The notes under the pieces were generated by a model. The model did no database searches. It was not told where the DNA came from and saw only the letters and a program-made list of their open reading frames with translations. 37,322 nucleotides of DNA from Erythrobacter sp. GTDB lineage: Bacteria; Pseudomonadota; Alphaproteobacteria; Sphingomonadales; Sphingomonadaceae. Within the stretch, counting starts at the first letter, position 1. Each line of letters begins with the position of its first letter. A program made the translations under genes and the position numbers. Below are positions 9,459-17,695 of the stretch, in pieces. The DNA is taken from contig JASBTD010000037.1 in the NCBI GenBank assembly GCA_030148605.1, positions 1 through 37,322 of the forward strand, in the 5' to 3' direction.

Positions 9459-10208
9459 TTAAGCAGTGGCTTCCGCCGGCGGCTGTTCCATCGCGCCGAT
9501 GTCTTCGCCGCTGTCCGCAACCGCGCCGCCGCGACCTGCGACCGCAGCCGCAGCAATCGCTTCGCAATAAAGGCGAACCGCACGCGCCGCGTCGTCATTG
9601 CCCGGAACCGGGAATGCGATGCCGCTTGGATCGACATTGGTGTCGAGCACAGCGATCACCGGAATGCCCAGAACGGCAGCTTCCTTGATCGCGAGATCTT
9701 CCTTGTTCGCGTCAATCACGAACATTACGTCCGGAACGCCGCCCATGTCTCGGATACCGCCAAGCGACAGCTCAAGCTTGTCACGCTCGCGGGTCAGCTG
9801 GAGAACTTCCTTCTTGGTGAAGCCGGAAGTGTCGCCTGAAAGCTGCTCTTCAAGCGTCTTCAAACGCTTGATCGACTGGCTGATCGTCTTCCAGTTGGTG
9901 AGCATGCCGCCCAGCCAGCGGTGATTGACGAAATGCTGGCCGCTTGAACGAGCTGCCTGTGCGATCGGCTCTTGCGCCTGGCGCTTGGTGCCAACGAACA
10001 GAACCTTGCCGCCTGCGCGAACAGTCTGTTCGACAAAGTCGAGCGCGCGCGCGAACAGCGGTACAGTCTGCGACAGGTCAATGATGTGAACACCGTTGCG
10101 GGCGCCGAAGATATACGGCTTCATCCGCGGGTTCCAGCGGTGGGTCTGGTGGCCAAAGTGTGCCCCGGCCTCGATCAATTGCTGCATGGTGACGGTAGGA
10201 GCCGCCAT
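9459..10208 (-). CDS. rpsB: 30S ribosomal protein S2
   Basis: This is a small-subunit protein. The N-terminal block [21 protein letters not shown] and the segments [36 protein letters not shown] and [17 protein letters not shown] are S2 hallmarks. The product is 249 residues; the last roughly 30 residues (after [12 protein letters not shown]) form an Ala/Gly/acidic tail that is lineage specific. It is the first gene of the rpsB-tsf operon. The ATG is preceded on the minus strand by AAAGGAA, a good ribosome binding site. Confidence 0.98.
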   Translation of the reverse strand: MAAPTVTMQQLIEAGAHFGHQTHRWNPRMKPYIFGARNGVHIIDLSQTVPLFARALDFVEQTVRAGGKVLFVGTKRQAQEPIAQAARSSGQHFVNHRWLGGMLTNWKTISQSIKRLKTLEEQLSGDTSGFTKKEVLQLTRERDKLELSLGGIRDMGGVPDVMFVIDANKEDLAIKEAAVLGIPVIAVLDTNVDPSGIAFPVPGNDDAARAVRLYCEAIAAAAVAGRGGAVADSGEDIGAMEQPPAEATA

Positions 10209-10425
10209 AAGTAAATTCCTTTCCGGTTATGCCTCTGGCAAGCTGGAACCTGTTTTGCGGTATCTCCCGCGTCAGGCACCGGTATGTGTGCTCACCATGT
10301 GGATTTGCTCGCTAACGAAACACGGGAATCGCATTCCGGCTCGCGAACGCCGCGCGCATTAGCTGTCCGAATGCAAAGAATCCAGCCCGTTCTTCGAAAA
10401 ATCGCGCAGCAGGCGCATTTCCCGC
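10209..10425. other. Gene-free upstream region of rpsB
   Basis: These bases lie between the divergent rpsB (minus) and the SOS-type promoter (plus). They must carry the rpsB promoter and leader RNA. I could not pick a convincing -35/-10 pair for rpsB, and I see no tRNA, riboswitch or coding region with a credible start here. Confidence 0.5.
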
Positions 10426-10455
10426 TTGACACTTAGAACAAATAAAGAACATAAG
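10426..10455 (+). promoter_or_regulatory. Sigma70-like promoter with embedded LexA (SOS) box
   Basis: TTGACA at 10426-10431 is a perfect -35. A weak -10 (CATAAG, 10450-10455) follows at 18-base spacing. Between them lies GAACAAATAAAGAAC (10436-10450), an exact match to the alphaproteobacterial LexA operator GAAC-N7-GAAC (GTTC-N7-GTTC on the other strand). A repressor bound there would cover the spacer and -10. The promoter points at the small gene starting at 10538, leaving a leader of roughly 75 bases. Confidence 0.75.
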
Positions 10456-10537
10456 AAGCGGAACAAACACGGTACATCGCTGATGCCACGGGCGCATAGA
10501 CCCGTCAAGCCAAGCGATACGAGAAGGAGTCGGAAGA

Positions 10538-10771
10538 ATGCTGAGCTTTGTGTTGATCGCCCTTTTTGTGAGTGTCGCTATCGCTGCCGGTGTGTCGCTC
10601 GCTGACAGCGCGTTGAAATTGCGCAATGCATGGAACCGCGCCAGGCAAGAACTTGCCGGTGCAAACAGCAGTTCGGTGTCACAGAGCGAGGGTGCAGTGG
10701 TGATGCTCCGCCTTCACAAGCCGAAGACAGTCCCGCTGCCCGGCGTCAGGTCGCTTGCCGCTGCCGCTTGA
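10538..10771 (+). CDS. Small single-pass membrane protein, predicted SOS-induced
   Basis: The product is 77 residues and I do not recognise a named family. Residues 2-24 (starting LSFVLIALFVSVAIAAG) form one strong transmembrane helix. A basic, helical stretch (LKLRNAWNRARQEL) follows, then a Ser-rich linker and a Pro/Lys-containing tail. AAGGAG lies about nine bases before the ATG, supporting translation. The promoter contains a perfect LexA box, so DNA damage probably induces it. Small SOS-induced membrane proteins in alphaproteobacteria, such as Caulobacter SidA, block cell division; similarity in role is an inference only, as no sequence match is claimed. The last 26 bases overlap the convergent pssA. 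Confidence 0.65.
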   Translation: MLSFVLIALFVSVAIAAGVSLADSALKLRNAWNRARQELAGANSSSVSQSEGAVVMLRLHKPKTVPLPGVRSLAAAA

Positions 10772-11555
10772 TCCTGCCGTATTTGAGCAAAGCCCACGGC
10801 ATCAAGGTCAGGTAGATCACGCAGATCCCGGCGAGCGTCCACCACGGTTCCTGCAGTAGTGCGCCAAATGCGAGCGCGAACAGCGCGATCACTTCCAAGC
10901 GTATGCTGCGCCGTGGCTTGATCGACTTCCAGCTGAATGTGGCGATGTTCGAAATCATCATGGCACCTACCGCTGCCAGCCAGACCGCGACGAACACAGG
11001 GTTGCGAAACTCCGGCAGGTCAGTCGCCATCCAGAGATAGAATGGTAGGAACGCCAGCCCCGCCCCAACTGGTGCAGGAACGCCCGTCAGGAATCCAGCG
11101 AGCTTGTGTGGCTGCTCGTCAGTATCGATCTGGGCGTTTAACCGCGCCAGTCGCAGCGCCGCACAGATCGCAAAGGCCAATGAAGCGAACCAGCCAAGCC
11201 GTGGCAAGTCCTGGATCGACCAGAGATACAATACCAGCGCTGGCGCGACGCCGAAGGAAATCGAATCCGCAAGGCTGTCCAGCTCCGCGCCAAAGCGCGA
11301 TTGGGCATTGAGCAAACGTGCGATCCGCCCGTCGATCCCGTCCAGCAGGCCGGCAAGCACGATTGCATAGACCGCCAGGTGCCAATCCCCCGAGATCGCA
11401 AAGCGTATGCCGGTTAGCCCGGCCGCCAAAGCCGCGGCAGTGATCGCATTGGGCAAGAGCGCGCGCAAGGACAGGCCGCGCGAACCCACGCCAGGCTGGG
11501 AAAGTCCTTCTTCGCCTTCCTCAGACTTTGGCCCGACGCGCGGCGTATCGCTCAC
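10746..11555 (-). CDS. pssA: CDP-diacylglycerol--serine O-phosphatidyltransferase
   Basis: This membrane enzyme condenses CDP-diacylglycerol with serine to form phosphatidylserine. The CDP-alcohol phosphotransferase signature DGxxAR-x8-GxxxDxxxD is complete (D75, G76, A79, R80, G89, D93, D97). Around it are six or more hydrophobic segments; the N-terminal 25 residues are polar and probably cytosolic. The start is GTG at 11555, which overlaps the psd TGA stop as GTGA, so the two are translationally coupled. Psd then decarboxylates the product to phosphatidylethanolamine. The length of 269 residues fits the Gram-negative type II PssA subgroup with integral membrane topology. Confidence 0.95.
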   Translation of the reverse strand: MSDTPRVGPKSEEGEEGLSQPGVGSRGLSLRALLPNAITAAALAAGLTGIRFAISGDWHLAVYAIVLAGLLDGIDGRIARLLNAQSRFGAELDSLADSISFGVAPALVLYLWSIQDLPRLGWFASLAFAICAALRLARLNAQIDTDEQPHKLAGFLTGVPAPVGAGLAFLPFYLWMATDLPEFRNPVFVAVWLAAVGAMMISNIATFSWKSIKPRRSIRLEVIALFALAFGALLQEPWWTLAGICVIYLTLMPWALLKYGRIKRQRQAT

Positions 11556-12313
11556 TGCGCAATGCCTTCAAGCAGCTTCTGCGTGCCTAGCTCTGCCAGG
11601 ATAGTCTCTCCGGCGATGATTTTCTGACCCATCAGCACCTTCGGATCGGTTCCGGCTGGGAGGTAAACATCAACCCGACTGCCAAAACGGATCAGGCCTA
11701 CCCGCTGGCCACTCGCAACAATATCGCCCGGCTTTACGAAGGGAACAATGCGGCGCGCCACCAGTCCTGCAATCTGCGTGAAACCGATCTTCACGCCATC
11801 CTGCCGCTCGATCAGGAAATGCTGCCGCTCGTTCTCTTCGCTGGCTTTGTCGAGATCGGCATTCATGAATTTGCCGGGAATGTAGACGAGGCGCTCTATC
11901 GTGCCGCTGATCGGCGCGCGGTTGATATGAACATCGAACACGCTCATGAAAATCGAGATTCGGGTCACTGGCCCGTCCGGCAGGCCCGGCGCGCCCGAAC
12001 CATCGTCAACCCGCAGTTCAGCGGGCGGCTCACACTCTGTTATCAGCGAAACAAGCCCGTCCGCAGGCGCAACGATCACATTGTCACCTTGCGGCACTAC
12101 CCGTTCAGGATCGCGGAAAAACGCGAATACACCCGCCGATAAAAGCAACATCGGCCAGCCGATAATCTCCCAGTCGAGCAGCAGCAGCGGGATCAGGCTG
12201 AGCCCTACCGCGATGATTCCGAACTTGCGTCCTTCGGGGTGGATCGGCGGCCAGCTCCAGCTGACATTGCCGCGACCCTTATTGTCTAGAATTTCTCCGG
12301 CCATGAGGCGCAT
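11552..12313 (-). CDS. psd: Phosphatidylserine decarboxylase proenzyme
   Basis: This enzyme decarboxylates phosphatidylserine to phosphatidylethanolamine through a pyruvoyl group made by self-cleavage. The cleavage site here reads FGS (F210, G211, S212 in [14 protein letters not shown]), where E. coli has LGST. This and the short 253-residue length place it in the compact PSD subfamily common in alphaproteobacteria. Hydrophobic segments lie near residues 30-60 ([16 protein letters not shown]), anchoring it to the membrane. The motif [14 protein letters not shown] carries the conserved DVHxNR block. Starts at 12313 and 12304 are both possible; no clear ribosome binding site distinguishes them. 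Confidence 0.95.
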   Translation of the reverse strand: MRLMAGEILDNKGRGNVSWSWPPIHPEGRKFGIIAVGLSLIPLLLLDWEIIGWPMLLLSAGVFAFFRDPERVVPQGDNVIVAPADGLVSLITECEPPAELRVDDGSGAPGLPDGPVTRISIFMSVFDVHINRAPISGTIERLVYIPGKFMNADLDKASEENERQHFLIERQDGVKIGFTQIAGLVARRIVPFVKPGDIVASGQRVGLIRFGSRVDVYLPAGTDPKVLMGQKIIAGETILAELGTQKLLEGIAQ

Positions 12314-12357
12314 CTAGGGCTTGGCGACTGCCCCCGCAAGCCACATCGGCGTTTCGC

Positions 12358-13488
12358 TCAAGCCACCTTGCGCACAAAAACCGTCCCCGCCGAGTAACCG
12401 GCGCCGAAGCTGCAGATCAGCCCGGTATCTCCCACTGCAAGGTCTTCGCTGTGCTTGTGGAAGGCGATGATCGAACCCGCGCTCGAAGTATTGGCATAGG
12501 TATCCAGTACGGTCGGGCTTTCGTCCTCATTGGCTTCGTGGCCAAGAACCTTGTGCGAAATCAGCCGGTTCATGCCCGCATTGGCCTGATGCAGCCACAA
12601 GCGACGCAACGTTTGCGGGTCAATCTCAAGCCGCTCTGCTTCGTCGATGATCATCTGCGCAACCATCGGCACGACTTCCTTGAATACCTTGCGCCCTTCC
12701 TGGACGAAAAGCTTGTCTGCCTTACCATCACCTTCCGGATGTGCACGATTGAGGAAGCCGAAATTGTTGCGAATATTGTTCGAGAACACCGTCTTCAGCT
12801 TGGTGCCGAGAATGTCCCAGTGCTCCGCTGGAGCGATCGCTTCGTCTTCCACCAGCACGGCTGTCGCCACGTCACCAAAGATAAAGTGACTGTCCCGGTC
12901 ACGCCAGTTGAGGTGTCCCGAAGTAATCTCCGGGCTCACAACCAGCACGCTCTTCGCATTGCCGGCACGAATGTAGTCAGCCGCGGTCTGGATCCCGAAG
13001 GTCGCTGACGAGCACGCGACATTCATGTCAAAGCCGAAGCCTTCGATACCCAATGCTTCCTGTATCTCGATCGCCATGGCCGGATAGGGCCGCTGCATGT
13101 TCGAAGCCGCGCAAAGCACCGCGTCGACATCCTTTGCATCGCGACCTGCCAGCTCCAAGGCCTGGCGCGCAGCCTTCACGCCTATCTCTGCCATGATCGA
13201 CAGCTCGTCATTGCTGCGTTCTTCCCAGCGTGGTGACATCACATCCGGATCAAGCACTGGCTCTTTCGCCATCACGTGGCGCGCCTTGATCCCGCTTGCC
13301 TTCTCGATGAACTCGACGGAGCTGGGCTGCAGAGCATCAATTTCGCCCGCCGCTATCGCATCGGCATTTCTGGAATTGAAGCGTTCAACATATTCGTTGA
13401 AGCTGGCGACCAGCTCTTCATTGGTGATGACGTCTTCCGGCGTAAACAGTCCGGTGGACGAGATGACGGGCTTGTTTGTCATGTTCAT
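12358..13488 (-). CDS. KASIII-type beta-ketoacyl-ACP synthase (FabH-like)
   Basis: This is a thiolase-fold condensing enzyme of 376 residues. The KASIII triad is intact: Cys159 (MNVACSSATFG), His300 (LHQANAGMNRL) and Asn333 (YANTSSAGS). It is longer than classical FabH (about 317 residues), with an insert around residues 30-60 and 185-260, resembling the longer FabH-like group that includes Pseudomonas PA3286. Its acyl primer is therefore uncertain, and I give no gene symbol. The start is set at ATG 13488 because upstream codons run into the tRNA remnant of the island junction. The element end lies only 75 bases upstream, so its original promoter or leader may have been replaced. Confidence 0.88.
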   Translation of the reverse strand: MNMTNKPVISSTGLFTPEDVITNEELVASFNEYVERFNSRNADAIAAGEIDALQPSSVEFIEKASGIKARHVMAKEPVLDPDVMSPRWEERSNDELSIMAEIGVKAARQALELAGRDAKDVDAVLCAASNMQRPYPAMAIEIQEALGIEGFGFDMNVACSSATFGIQTAADYIRAGNAKSVLVVSPEITSGHLNWRDRDSHFIFGDVATAVLVEDEAIAPAEHWDILGTKLKTVFSNNIRNNFGFLNRAHPEGDGKADKLFVQEGRKVFKEVVPMVAQMIIDEAERLEIDPQTLRRLWLHQANAGMNRLISHKVLGHEANEDESPTVLDTYANTSSAGSIIAFHKHSEDLAVGDTGLICSFGAGYSAGTVFVRKVA

Positions 13489-13562
13489 GGCGGGGGTGGT
13501 TAATCCCGCTGCACCGCTTGGGCAAGGGCTGTTGAGCGAGGGCCGCTGCCCAATGCGAGGAA

Positions 13563-13589
13563 GTGGTGGCAGGGCTTGATTCGAACCGC
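13563..13589. repeat. Left attachment-site remnant (decayed tRNA-Tyr 3' end)
   Basis: This stretch matches 35402-35430 with one single-base deletion and a few substitutions. The shared blocks are GTGGTGG, CAGGGCT and GATTCGAACC. On the minus strand it reads as a T-arm, acceptor strand and CCA end of a tRNA, without the rest of a tRNA. It is what integration at a tRNA 3' end leaves at the distal junction. The imperfect match suggests age or a heterologous att site. Confidence 0.75.
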
Positions 13590-13638
13590 TAAAATAACGC
13601 TTTGATATCAATTCTATTCTTGGAACAAAGGCAGACCT

Positions 13639-13661
13639 TACCCCACACTCTCCCCCACACT
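13639..13661. repeat. Left-end CCCCACACT repeats (putative integrase arm sites)
   Basis: CCCCACACT occurs at 13641-13649 and again at 13653-13661, in tandem with 12-base spacing, about 55 bases inside the left att remnant. Near-identical tandem copies lie at the integrase end (35271 and 35282). They probably bind the integrase arm domain or an accessory factor. Confidence 0.6.
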
Positions 13662-13791
13662 TTCGTTCATTTAACGGTGGTTCGGTTCAGCGTTTTGATC
13701 GAAAAGCTGAATAAATGGGCGATCCGCAGCGCACCTGACCGCAACATAATTGCACGGTTTGACACTGTCCAATTTCGAGTTAGCAGCTCGG

Positions 13792-13986
13792 TCAGTTCAA
13801 TGCCCGATGCCGCTCAACCAACCTATGCAAACTGGCTGTAGTGATACGTGTAGCCTTGCCAATCTTGATGGTTTCGAGTTCGCCATTTGAGATCAGCTCG
13901 TAGAGCTTTGTGCGTCCGACACCAATCATGCGGGCAGCGTCATTCACCCGGACGCAGATCGGCTCGACAGATTGTTGGCCGCTCAC
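13792..13986 (-). CDS. Small helix-turn-helix protein, excisionase family
   Basis: The product is a 64-residue MerR-like winged-helix protein. The segment VNDAARMIGVGRTKLYELIS is the helix-turn-helix, followed by the short wing (GELETIKIGKATRI) and a C-terminal helix (TTASLHRLVERH) typical of Xis/excisionase DNA-binding proteins. It overlaps the upstream regulator gene by four bases (ATGA) and reads toward the left island end. Its position next to attL fits a recombination directionality factor or a regulator of transfer; which one cannot be told from sequence. Confidence 0.8.
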   Translation of the reverse strand: MSGQQSVEPICVRVNDAARMIGVGRTKLYELISNGELETIKIGKATRITTASLHRLVERHRALN

Positions 13987-14189
13987 TCCGCCGGTTCCTC
14001 TTCACGATAGTGAGCGGGATCGGCGATCCAGCGATTGATTGCTGACTCGTGCCAGCCCGCGCCGTGGATACTGATCTTAACCTGCGACGGGAAGGTGCCC
14101 TCGGCGATCTTGCGGTAGATGGTGGAACGGGAAAGACCGGTGCGGTCGAGCACGGTCTTCAAGCGAATGATGCGTTCGGTATTGGACAT
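13983..14189 (-). CDS. AlpA-family phage/island transcriptional regulator
   Basis: The product is 68 residues with the AlpA pattern: LKTVLDRTGLSRSTIYRKIAEGTFPSQVKIS, then GxGWxESAINRWI-like helix (HGAGWHESAINRWIADP). AlpA proteins of P4-like elements activate integrase expression or promote excision. It is the first gene of a two-gene operon with the excisionase-like gene (ATGA overlap). It belongs to the island because P4-type integrases are commonly paired with AlpA proteins. Confidence 0.85.
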   Translation of the reverse strand: MSNTERIIRLKTVLDRTGLSRSTIYRKIAEGTFPSQVKISIHGAGWHESAINRWIADPAHYREEEPAE

Positions 14190-14748
14190 TGGGCGTTCTC
14201 ATTATTGATACTGACAGCCCCTCTACGGAACATAATGAGAACTTTTTGGTGCAACGCAAGGGTCAGTCTGAGCTAGAATTCGAGCAAATCTTCAACGATT
14301 TGCATGATTTGAAACGGCTATGGACGGTCCGAAACCTTTAGGGACAAACTGCTCAACAGTTGTCGGTTCAGAAAATTTTCGCGCCCAGCGCGAATTAGCG
14401 ACCGACGAGCGCGAAGTTGCGACGGCAAGGACGTATTTCCGCGCCAGCGGCACCAGAATCTGCGCGAATCGAGTTAAGAATGCGCTGCTATCCCAATCCT
14501 TGCTGATTTCCCGATTTGCATGGGGCTAAAGAATTTTCTGCTGTCGAACCTGGCCGCCCGCAATGACTGAAACTGGGCCGAATTGCCGACTGTCCGATTT
14601 TAGCTTTGTCAGATCGTCAAGCAGGCATTCGGCTAACGACCCATTTGCCGACGCTAATCGCCAATCAGCGGAATACCCTCTGCTTATTGGTCTTGGCGCC
14701 ATATTCAGGTGGCAAAATGTCCTTCTCTTCGGGCGACGGCCGAGCCCG
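14190..14748. other. 559-base region without a recognisable gene
   Basis: This region lies between the AlpA gene and marR. It holds a perfect 7-bp hairpin, GCAAATC (14284-14290) and GATTTGC (14297-14303), upstream of the AlpA operon. The rest contains no ORF with a credible start or protein-like composition. Some phrases look like the dispersed intergenic remnants seen in sphingomonads, but this is from memory. Confidence 0.5.
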
Positions 14749-15222
14749 TTAAGTATCGCTCAAATTGCGCTGCATTGCGGCTAGGGTAGATTTGAACGTT
14801 TCCAAATCCTCGTCCTCTATTCTCGTGAGCAGGCGCGCATAAACCTGGTCCGCTTCGACTCGCATTTTGGGAAGTAGATCTATTGCAGCGGGTTTGAGGT
14901 GCACCTGCCACACGCGCCGGTCGTTTTTGGCGCTGCGCCGTTCGACCAAGCCCAATTCTTCCAGCCGGTCGATCGCTTGCCCTATGCTTGCCCGCTCCAG
15001 TTCCAATTCGCTGGCCAGTTCGGATTGGGTCATGCCGGGTGTGCGGTAGAGATAGGCCAACGCGCGCCACTGGGTTCGGGTAAGTCCGAACTGTTCGACC
15101 GAGGTGTCGAAGGTGCGACGCAAGCGCCTCGTCAGTTCTTCCAAAAGAAAAACCAACCGGTCTTGATCGGTCAGGAATGCCGCTGCCTTTTCGTCGGCAT
15201 CATTGTCGAGCTTGGTTGCCAT
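14749..15222 (-). CDS. MarR-family transcriptional regulator
   Basis: This is a dimeric winged-helix repressor that usually responds to phenolic or other small ligands. The DNA-binding core is visible: GMTQSELASELELERASIGQ, then IDRLEELGLVERR and the wing SAKNDRRVWQVHL. Flanking N- and C-terminal helices form the dimer interface. The length is 157 residues. The ATG at 15222 is chosen over a GTG at 15231 because AAGG lies eight bases upstream. It is divergent from the hydrolase-thioesterase-RND operon, and a palindromic operator lies in the shared region, so it likely represses both itself and the efflux genes. Confidence 0.93.
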   Translation of the reverse strand: MATKLDNDADEKAAAFLTDQDRLVFLLEELTRRLRRTFDTSVEQFGLTRTQWRALAYLYRTPGMTQSELASELELERASIGQAIDRLEELGLVERRSAKNDRRVWQVHLKPAAIDLLPKMRVEADQVYARLLTRIEDEDLETFKSTLAAMQRNLSDT

Positions 15223-15261
15223 GCAGAGCACCTTAACACAACATCGATTTAAATAAAGTCA

Positions 15262-15289
15262 TTTACTGTAAAGCAATTTACAATATAGT
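15262..15289 (+). promoter_or_regulatory. Efflux operon promoter with embedded palindromic operator
   Basis: TTTACTGTAAA (15262-15272) is a perfect odd palindrome, and a third half-site TTTAC follows at 15277-15281. The same bases can be read as a -35 (TTTACT, 15262-15267), a 16-base spacer and a -10 (TATAGT, 15284-15289). A MarR dimer bound here would block RNA polymerase. The predicted transcription start is only a few bases before the ATG at 15300, so the first mRNA may be nearly leaderless. Confidence 0.65.
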
Positions 15290-15299
15290 GGCTTGCGAC

Positions 15300-16187
15300 A
15301 TGGAGAGCGTGACCACCAAAATCGAGGGATCGGGAGGACTCTCCCTTGCCGCTGAAGTGGTCGGTGACGACAGCGCGATGCCCGTCTTACTCGCCCATGG
15401 CGGTGGGCAAACACGCCGCGCGTGGAAGCGCGTGACCGGTGATCTGGCCACGGCTGGCTACCACGCAATCGCGATCGATATGCGCGGTCATGGCGACAGC
15501 GATTGGGCTGCGAGCGGAGCATACGACATTCGCGACTTCGCTTCCGATCTTGTAGCGATTGCATCAGGCATGGAATGCAAACCAGCACTCGTTGGTGCTT
15601 CGCTGGGGGGACTGGCCGGGATCATTGCCGAGGGTTATCTCGCGCCAGACACTTTCGCTTCCCTGACCCTTGTAGACATTGCCCCGCGCATGGAGCCGGG
15701 CGGCGTGATGCGTGTGGTCGGTTTCATGGCACAGCATGTCGATACCGGCTTTTCTTCACCTGAAGAAGCGGCGGGAATCATCGCGAGCTACATGCCGCAT
15801 CGCCGCAAGCGCGGGGCTGGAGAGGGACTGCGGCGCTACCTGCGCAAAAAGGATGATGGCCGCTACTACTGGCACTGGGACCCGGCCTTTATCCGTAACA
15901 TCATGACCACGAAGCGAAGCGATCCGGCTCATCAGGATCGGCAATTCGATGCGCTGAGCGATGCGGCCAGTCGGCTTTCGTTACCAGTGCATCTCATTCG
16001 CGGCGGATCAAGCGATCTGGTTTCCGAAGAGGCGGTGGCGCATTTGTGCGACCTGGTGCCGCACACCGAATATTCCGACATAGCAAATGCCACGCACATG
16101 GTGGTGGGTGATGCCAACGATGCCTTTTCGGCAGCAATCCTCGATTTCCTGACCCGCCACCACCCACCCCAAGGTGTGCCATCATGA
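15300..16187 (+). CDS. Alpha/beta-fold hydrolase
   Basis: This is a soluble hydrolase of about 295 residues. The oxyanion region is HGGGQTRRAWKRV, the nucleophile elbow is GASLGG (Ser in LVGASLGGLAG), and the C-terminal His lies in NATHMVVGDAND; an acid is likely in the preceding strand (RGGSSDLVS). The overall pattern fits epoxide hydrolase/haloperoxidase-like esterases; the substrate is unknown. It is the first gene of the MarR-controlled operon and overlaps the thioesterase start by four bases (ATGA). An in-frame GTG at 15288 overlaps the predicted -10, so ATG 15300 is preferred. Confidence 0.9.
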   Translation: MESVTTKIEGSGGLSLAAEVVGDDSAMPVLLAHGGGQTRRAWKRVTGDLATAGYHAIAIDMRGHGDSDWAASGAYDIRDFASDLVAIASGMECKPALVGASLGGLAGIIAEGYLAPDTFASLTLVDIAPRMEPGGVMRVVGFMAQHVDTGFSSPEEAAGIIASYMPHRRKRGAGEGLRRYLRKKDDGRYYWHWDPAFIRNIMTTKRSDPAHQDRQFDALSDAASRLSLPVHLIRGGSSDLVSEEAVAHLCDLVPHTEYSDIANATHMVVGDANDAFSAAILDFLTRHHPPQGVPS

Positions 16188-16597
16188 GCAAGGAACGAGG
16201 TCCTATCGATCGCCAGCGCCTCGACGAGCTGTTGCGGATTGCGCCATTTCATCAGTGGCTCGGCCTGACGGTAAAGTCGTGTTCGGACGAACAAATTGAG
16301 CTTGAAATGCCTTGGCGTGAAGAGATCGTCTCTAACCCGATGATCGGTTCGGCTCATGGCGGCGTGCTGGCATCGCTGATTGACCTCACAGGGCTCTACA
16401 CATTGCTGTCGCAAGGTGTGACAGCGAAGGCGACAGCCGACCTGCGCGTTGATTATCATCGCCCGGCGACTTCTGGGCCCCTCATTGTGACGGGTCAGGT
16501 GGTCAAGGTCGGAAGGCAAATCTCGGTTGCCGAAAGCCGGATAGTCGGACCGGACGGCAAAATAATCGCCAGCGGCAGGGGTGCCTACATATGTTAG
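16184..16597 (+). CDS. PaaI-type hotdog-fold thioesterase
   Basis: The 137-residue hotdog protein matches the PaaI/acyl-CoA thioesterase pattern: FHQWLGLTVKSCSDEQIELEM at the start, the central active-site helix NPMIGSAHGGVLASLIDLTG, and the strand block TADLRVDYHRPATSGPLIVTG. Such enzymes cleave CoA thioesters, often of aromatic acids. It is coupled at both ends (ATGA with the hydrolase, seven-base overlap with the adaptor gene). Together with the hydrolase it suggests the efflux system is linked to processing of an aromatic or acyl compound, but this is inference. Confidence 0.9.
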   Translation: MSKERGPIDRQRLDELLRIAPFHQWLGLTVKSCSDEQIELEMPWREEIVSNPMIGSAHGGVLASLIDLTGLYTLLSQGVTAKATADLRVDYHRPATSGPLIVTGQVVKVGRQISVAESRIVGPDGKIIASGRGAYIC

Positions 16598-17694
16598 CGC
16601 GCGCCACTCTAACGGCTTTCTGTCTGGCTCTTGCTGCGTGCTCCGGTGGCGTAGCTGAAAACGAGGCCGAGCAAGAAATTCAGTCTGGCCCGCGCAAAGT
16701 TCGGACAATGGTCGTCGAACCCGAATTGCTCGCCGAGCCAGTGAAAGCATTCGGCACCATTGCGGCAAAGCAAAGCAGCTCGATCGGAGCGCTAACAGAA
16801 GGGCCGGTTGAGCGCATTTTCGTCAAGGTTGGCGACAGGGTATCGCGTGGCCAACCACTCTTTCGCATCCGCCAGGCCGACTACCATCGGCGTGTCGCCG
16901 AGGCGCAGGCTGCCGTCGATCTCGCTAACGCCCAAGCGATCGAGGCAGAACGGCGCTACGAGCGCGTTATTGCGCTTGCACCAAGAGGTTTCGTATCAAA
17001 AGCGCAGGTCGATGCGGTCGAAACGGAACTTGCCGTCGCGCGAGCGCAGAAAACACAGGCTTTGGCCGCGCTTGGCACCGCGCAGCAAGCTTTGTCCGAT
17101 ACAATTACGCGAGCGCCTTACGATGGAGTTGTCACCGCTCGTCTCGTCGATGAAGGGGTCTACCTCAACAACCGTTTTTCGATGGGTGGTCAATCAGCGG
17201 CGCTCCAATTGCAGGAACTTGGAACAGTCGCCGCCATCGTGAACGCGCCGCAGGAATATGTTGATGCCTTCCGGCGGAATATGCCCGCCCGCGTCTATAT
17301 TGAAGGGTTCAATGAGCCGTTCGATAGCATAGTCTATATCATCAACGACCGGGTCGACCCTGAAAGCCGGATGGTCGAATTGCGGCTGCCGATTGAAAAT
17401 CCAAATTATCGCATCAGCTCCGGTCTGGCGGCTCGTGCAGAAATAGACGTTCCACCCGTTTCAGCGATAATCCTCCCTCGAACTACAATTCTTGGAGATA
17501 GTGCGGCTGCGCACGTTTTCGTTGTTGCTGGCGGGAAGGCACGGCGGCGTGAAGTCACATTCGAGAGTGTCGACCTTGATCGGGTGCGCATTCTTTCAGG
17601 CTTGGCAGTAAGGGACGAGGTGGTCCTCGATCCGCCTTCGAACTTGCGTGATGGCGAACCAGTTGAGCCACGCCGAATGAGTAACGCAAACTGA
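16591..17694 (+). CDS. RND efflux periplasmic adaptor lipoprotein (HlyD/AcrA family)
   Basis: This is the membrane fusion protein linking an inner-membrane RND pump to an outer-membrane channel. A signal peptide with lipobox LAAC puts the lipidated Cys at residue 17. The lipoyl half-motifs (GPVERIFVKVGDRVSRGQPLF and ITRAPYDGVVTARLVDEG) flank a helical hairpin of about 60 residues (AEAQAAVDLANAQ onward). Beta-barrel and membrane-proximal domains follow. At 367 residues the length is typical. It begins inside the thioesterase stop and ends one base before the RND gene. No TolC-type channel is encoded in the island. Confidence 0.95.
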   Translation: MLARATLTAFCLALAACSGGVAENEAEQEIQSGPRKVRTMVVEPELLAEPVKAFGTIAAKQSSSIGALTEGPVERIFVKVGDRVSRGQPLFRIRQADYHRRVAEAQAAVDLANAQAIEAERRYERVIALAPRGFVSKAQVDAVETELAVARAQKTQALAALGTAQQALSDTITRAPYDGVVTARLVDEGVYLNNRFSMGGQSAALQLQELGTVAAIVNAPQEYVDAFRRNMPARVYIEGFNEPFDSIVYIINDRVDPESRMVELRLPIENPNYRISSGLAARAEIDVPPVSAIILPRTTILGDSAAAHVFVVAGGKARRREVTFESVDLDRVRILSGLAVRDEVVLDPPSNLRDGEPVEPRRMSNAN

Positions 17695-17695
17695 T

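Noticed and set aside
10312..10626. Minus-strand 104-codon open frame upstream of rpsB
   Set aside because: It overlaps the SOS promoter and the 5' part of the small membrane protein gene on the other strand, and its translation looks random.
13490..13611. Upstream in-frame extension of the KASIII gene
   Set aside because: It reads through the tRNA remnant and gives a Pro/Ser/Gly-rich leader absent from condensing enzymes; the start at 13488 fits the family.
14320..14529. Plus-strand 69-codon open frame between the AlpA gene and marR
   Set aside because: There is no ribosome binding site or domain, and its composition resembles the surrounding noncoding sequence.
14705..15070. Minus-strand 121-codon open frame overlapping marR
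   Set aside because: It is a frame-shifted shadow of the MarR gene, whose own frame contains the full winged-helix pattern.
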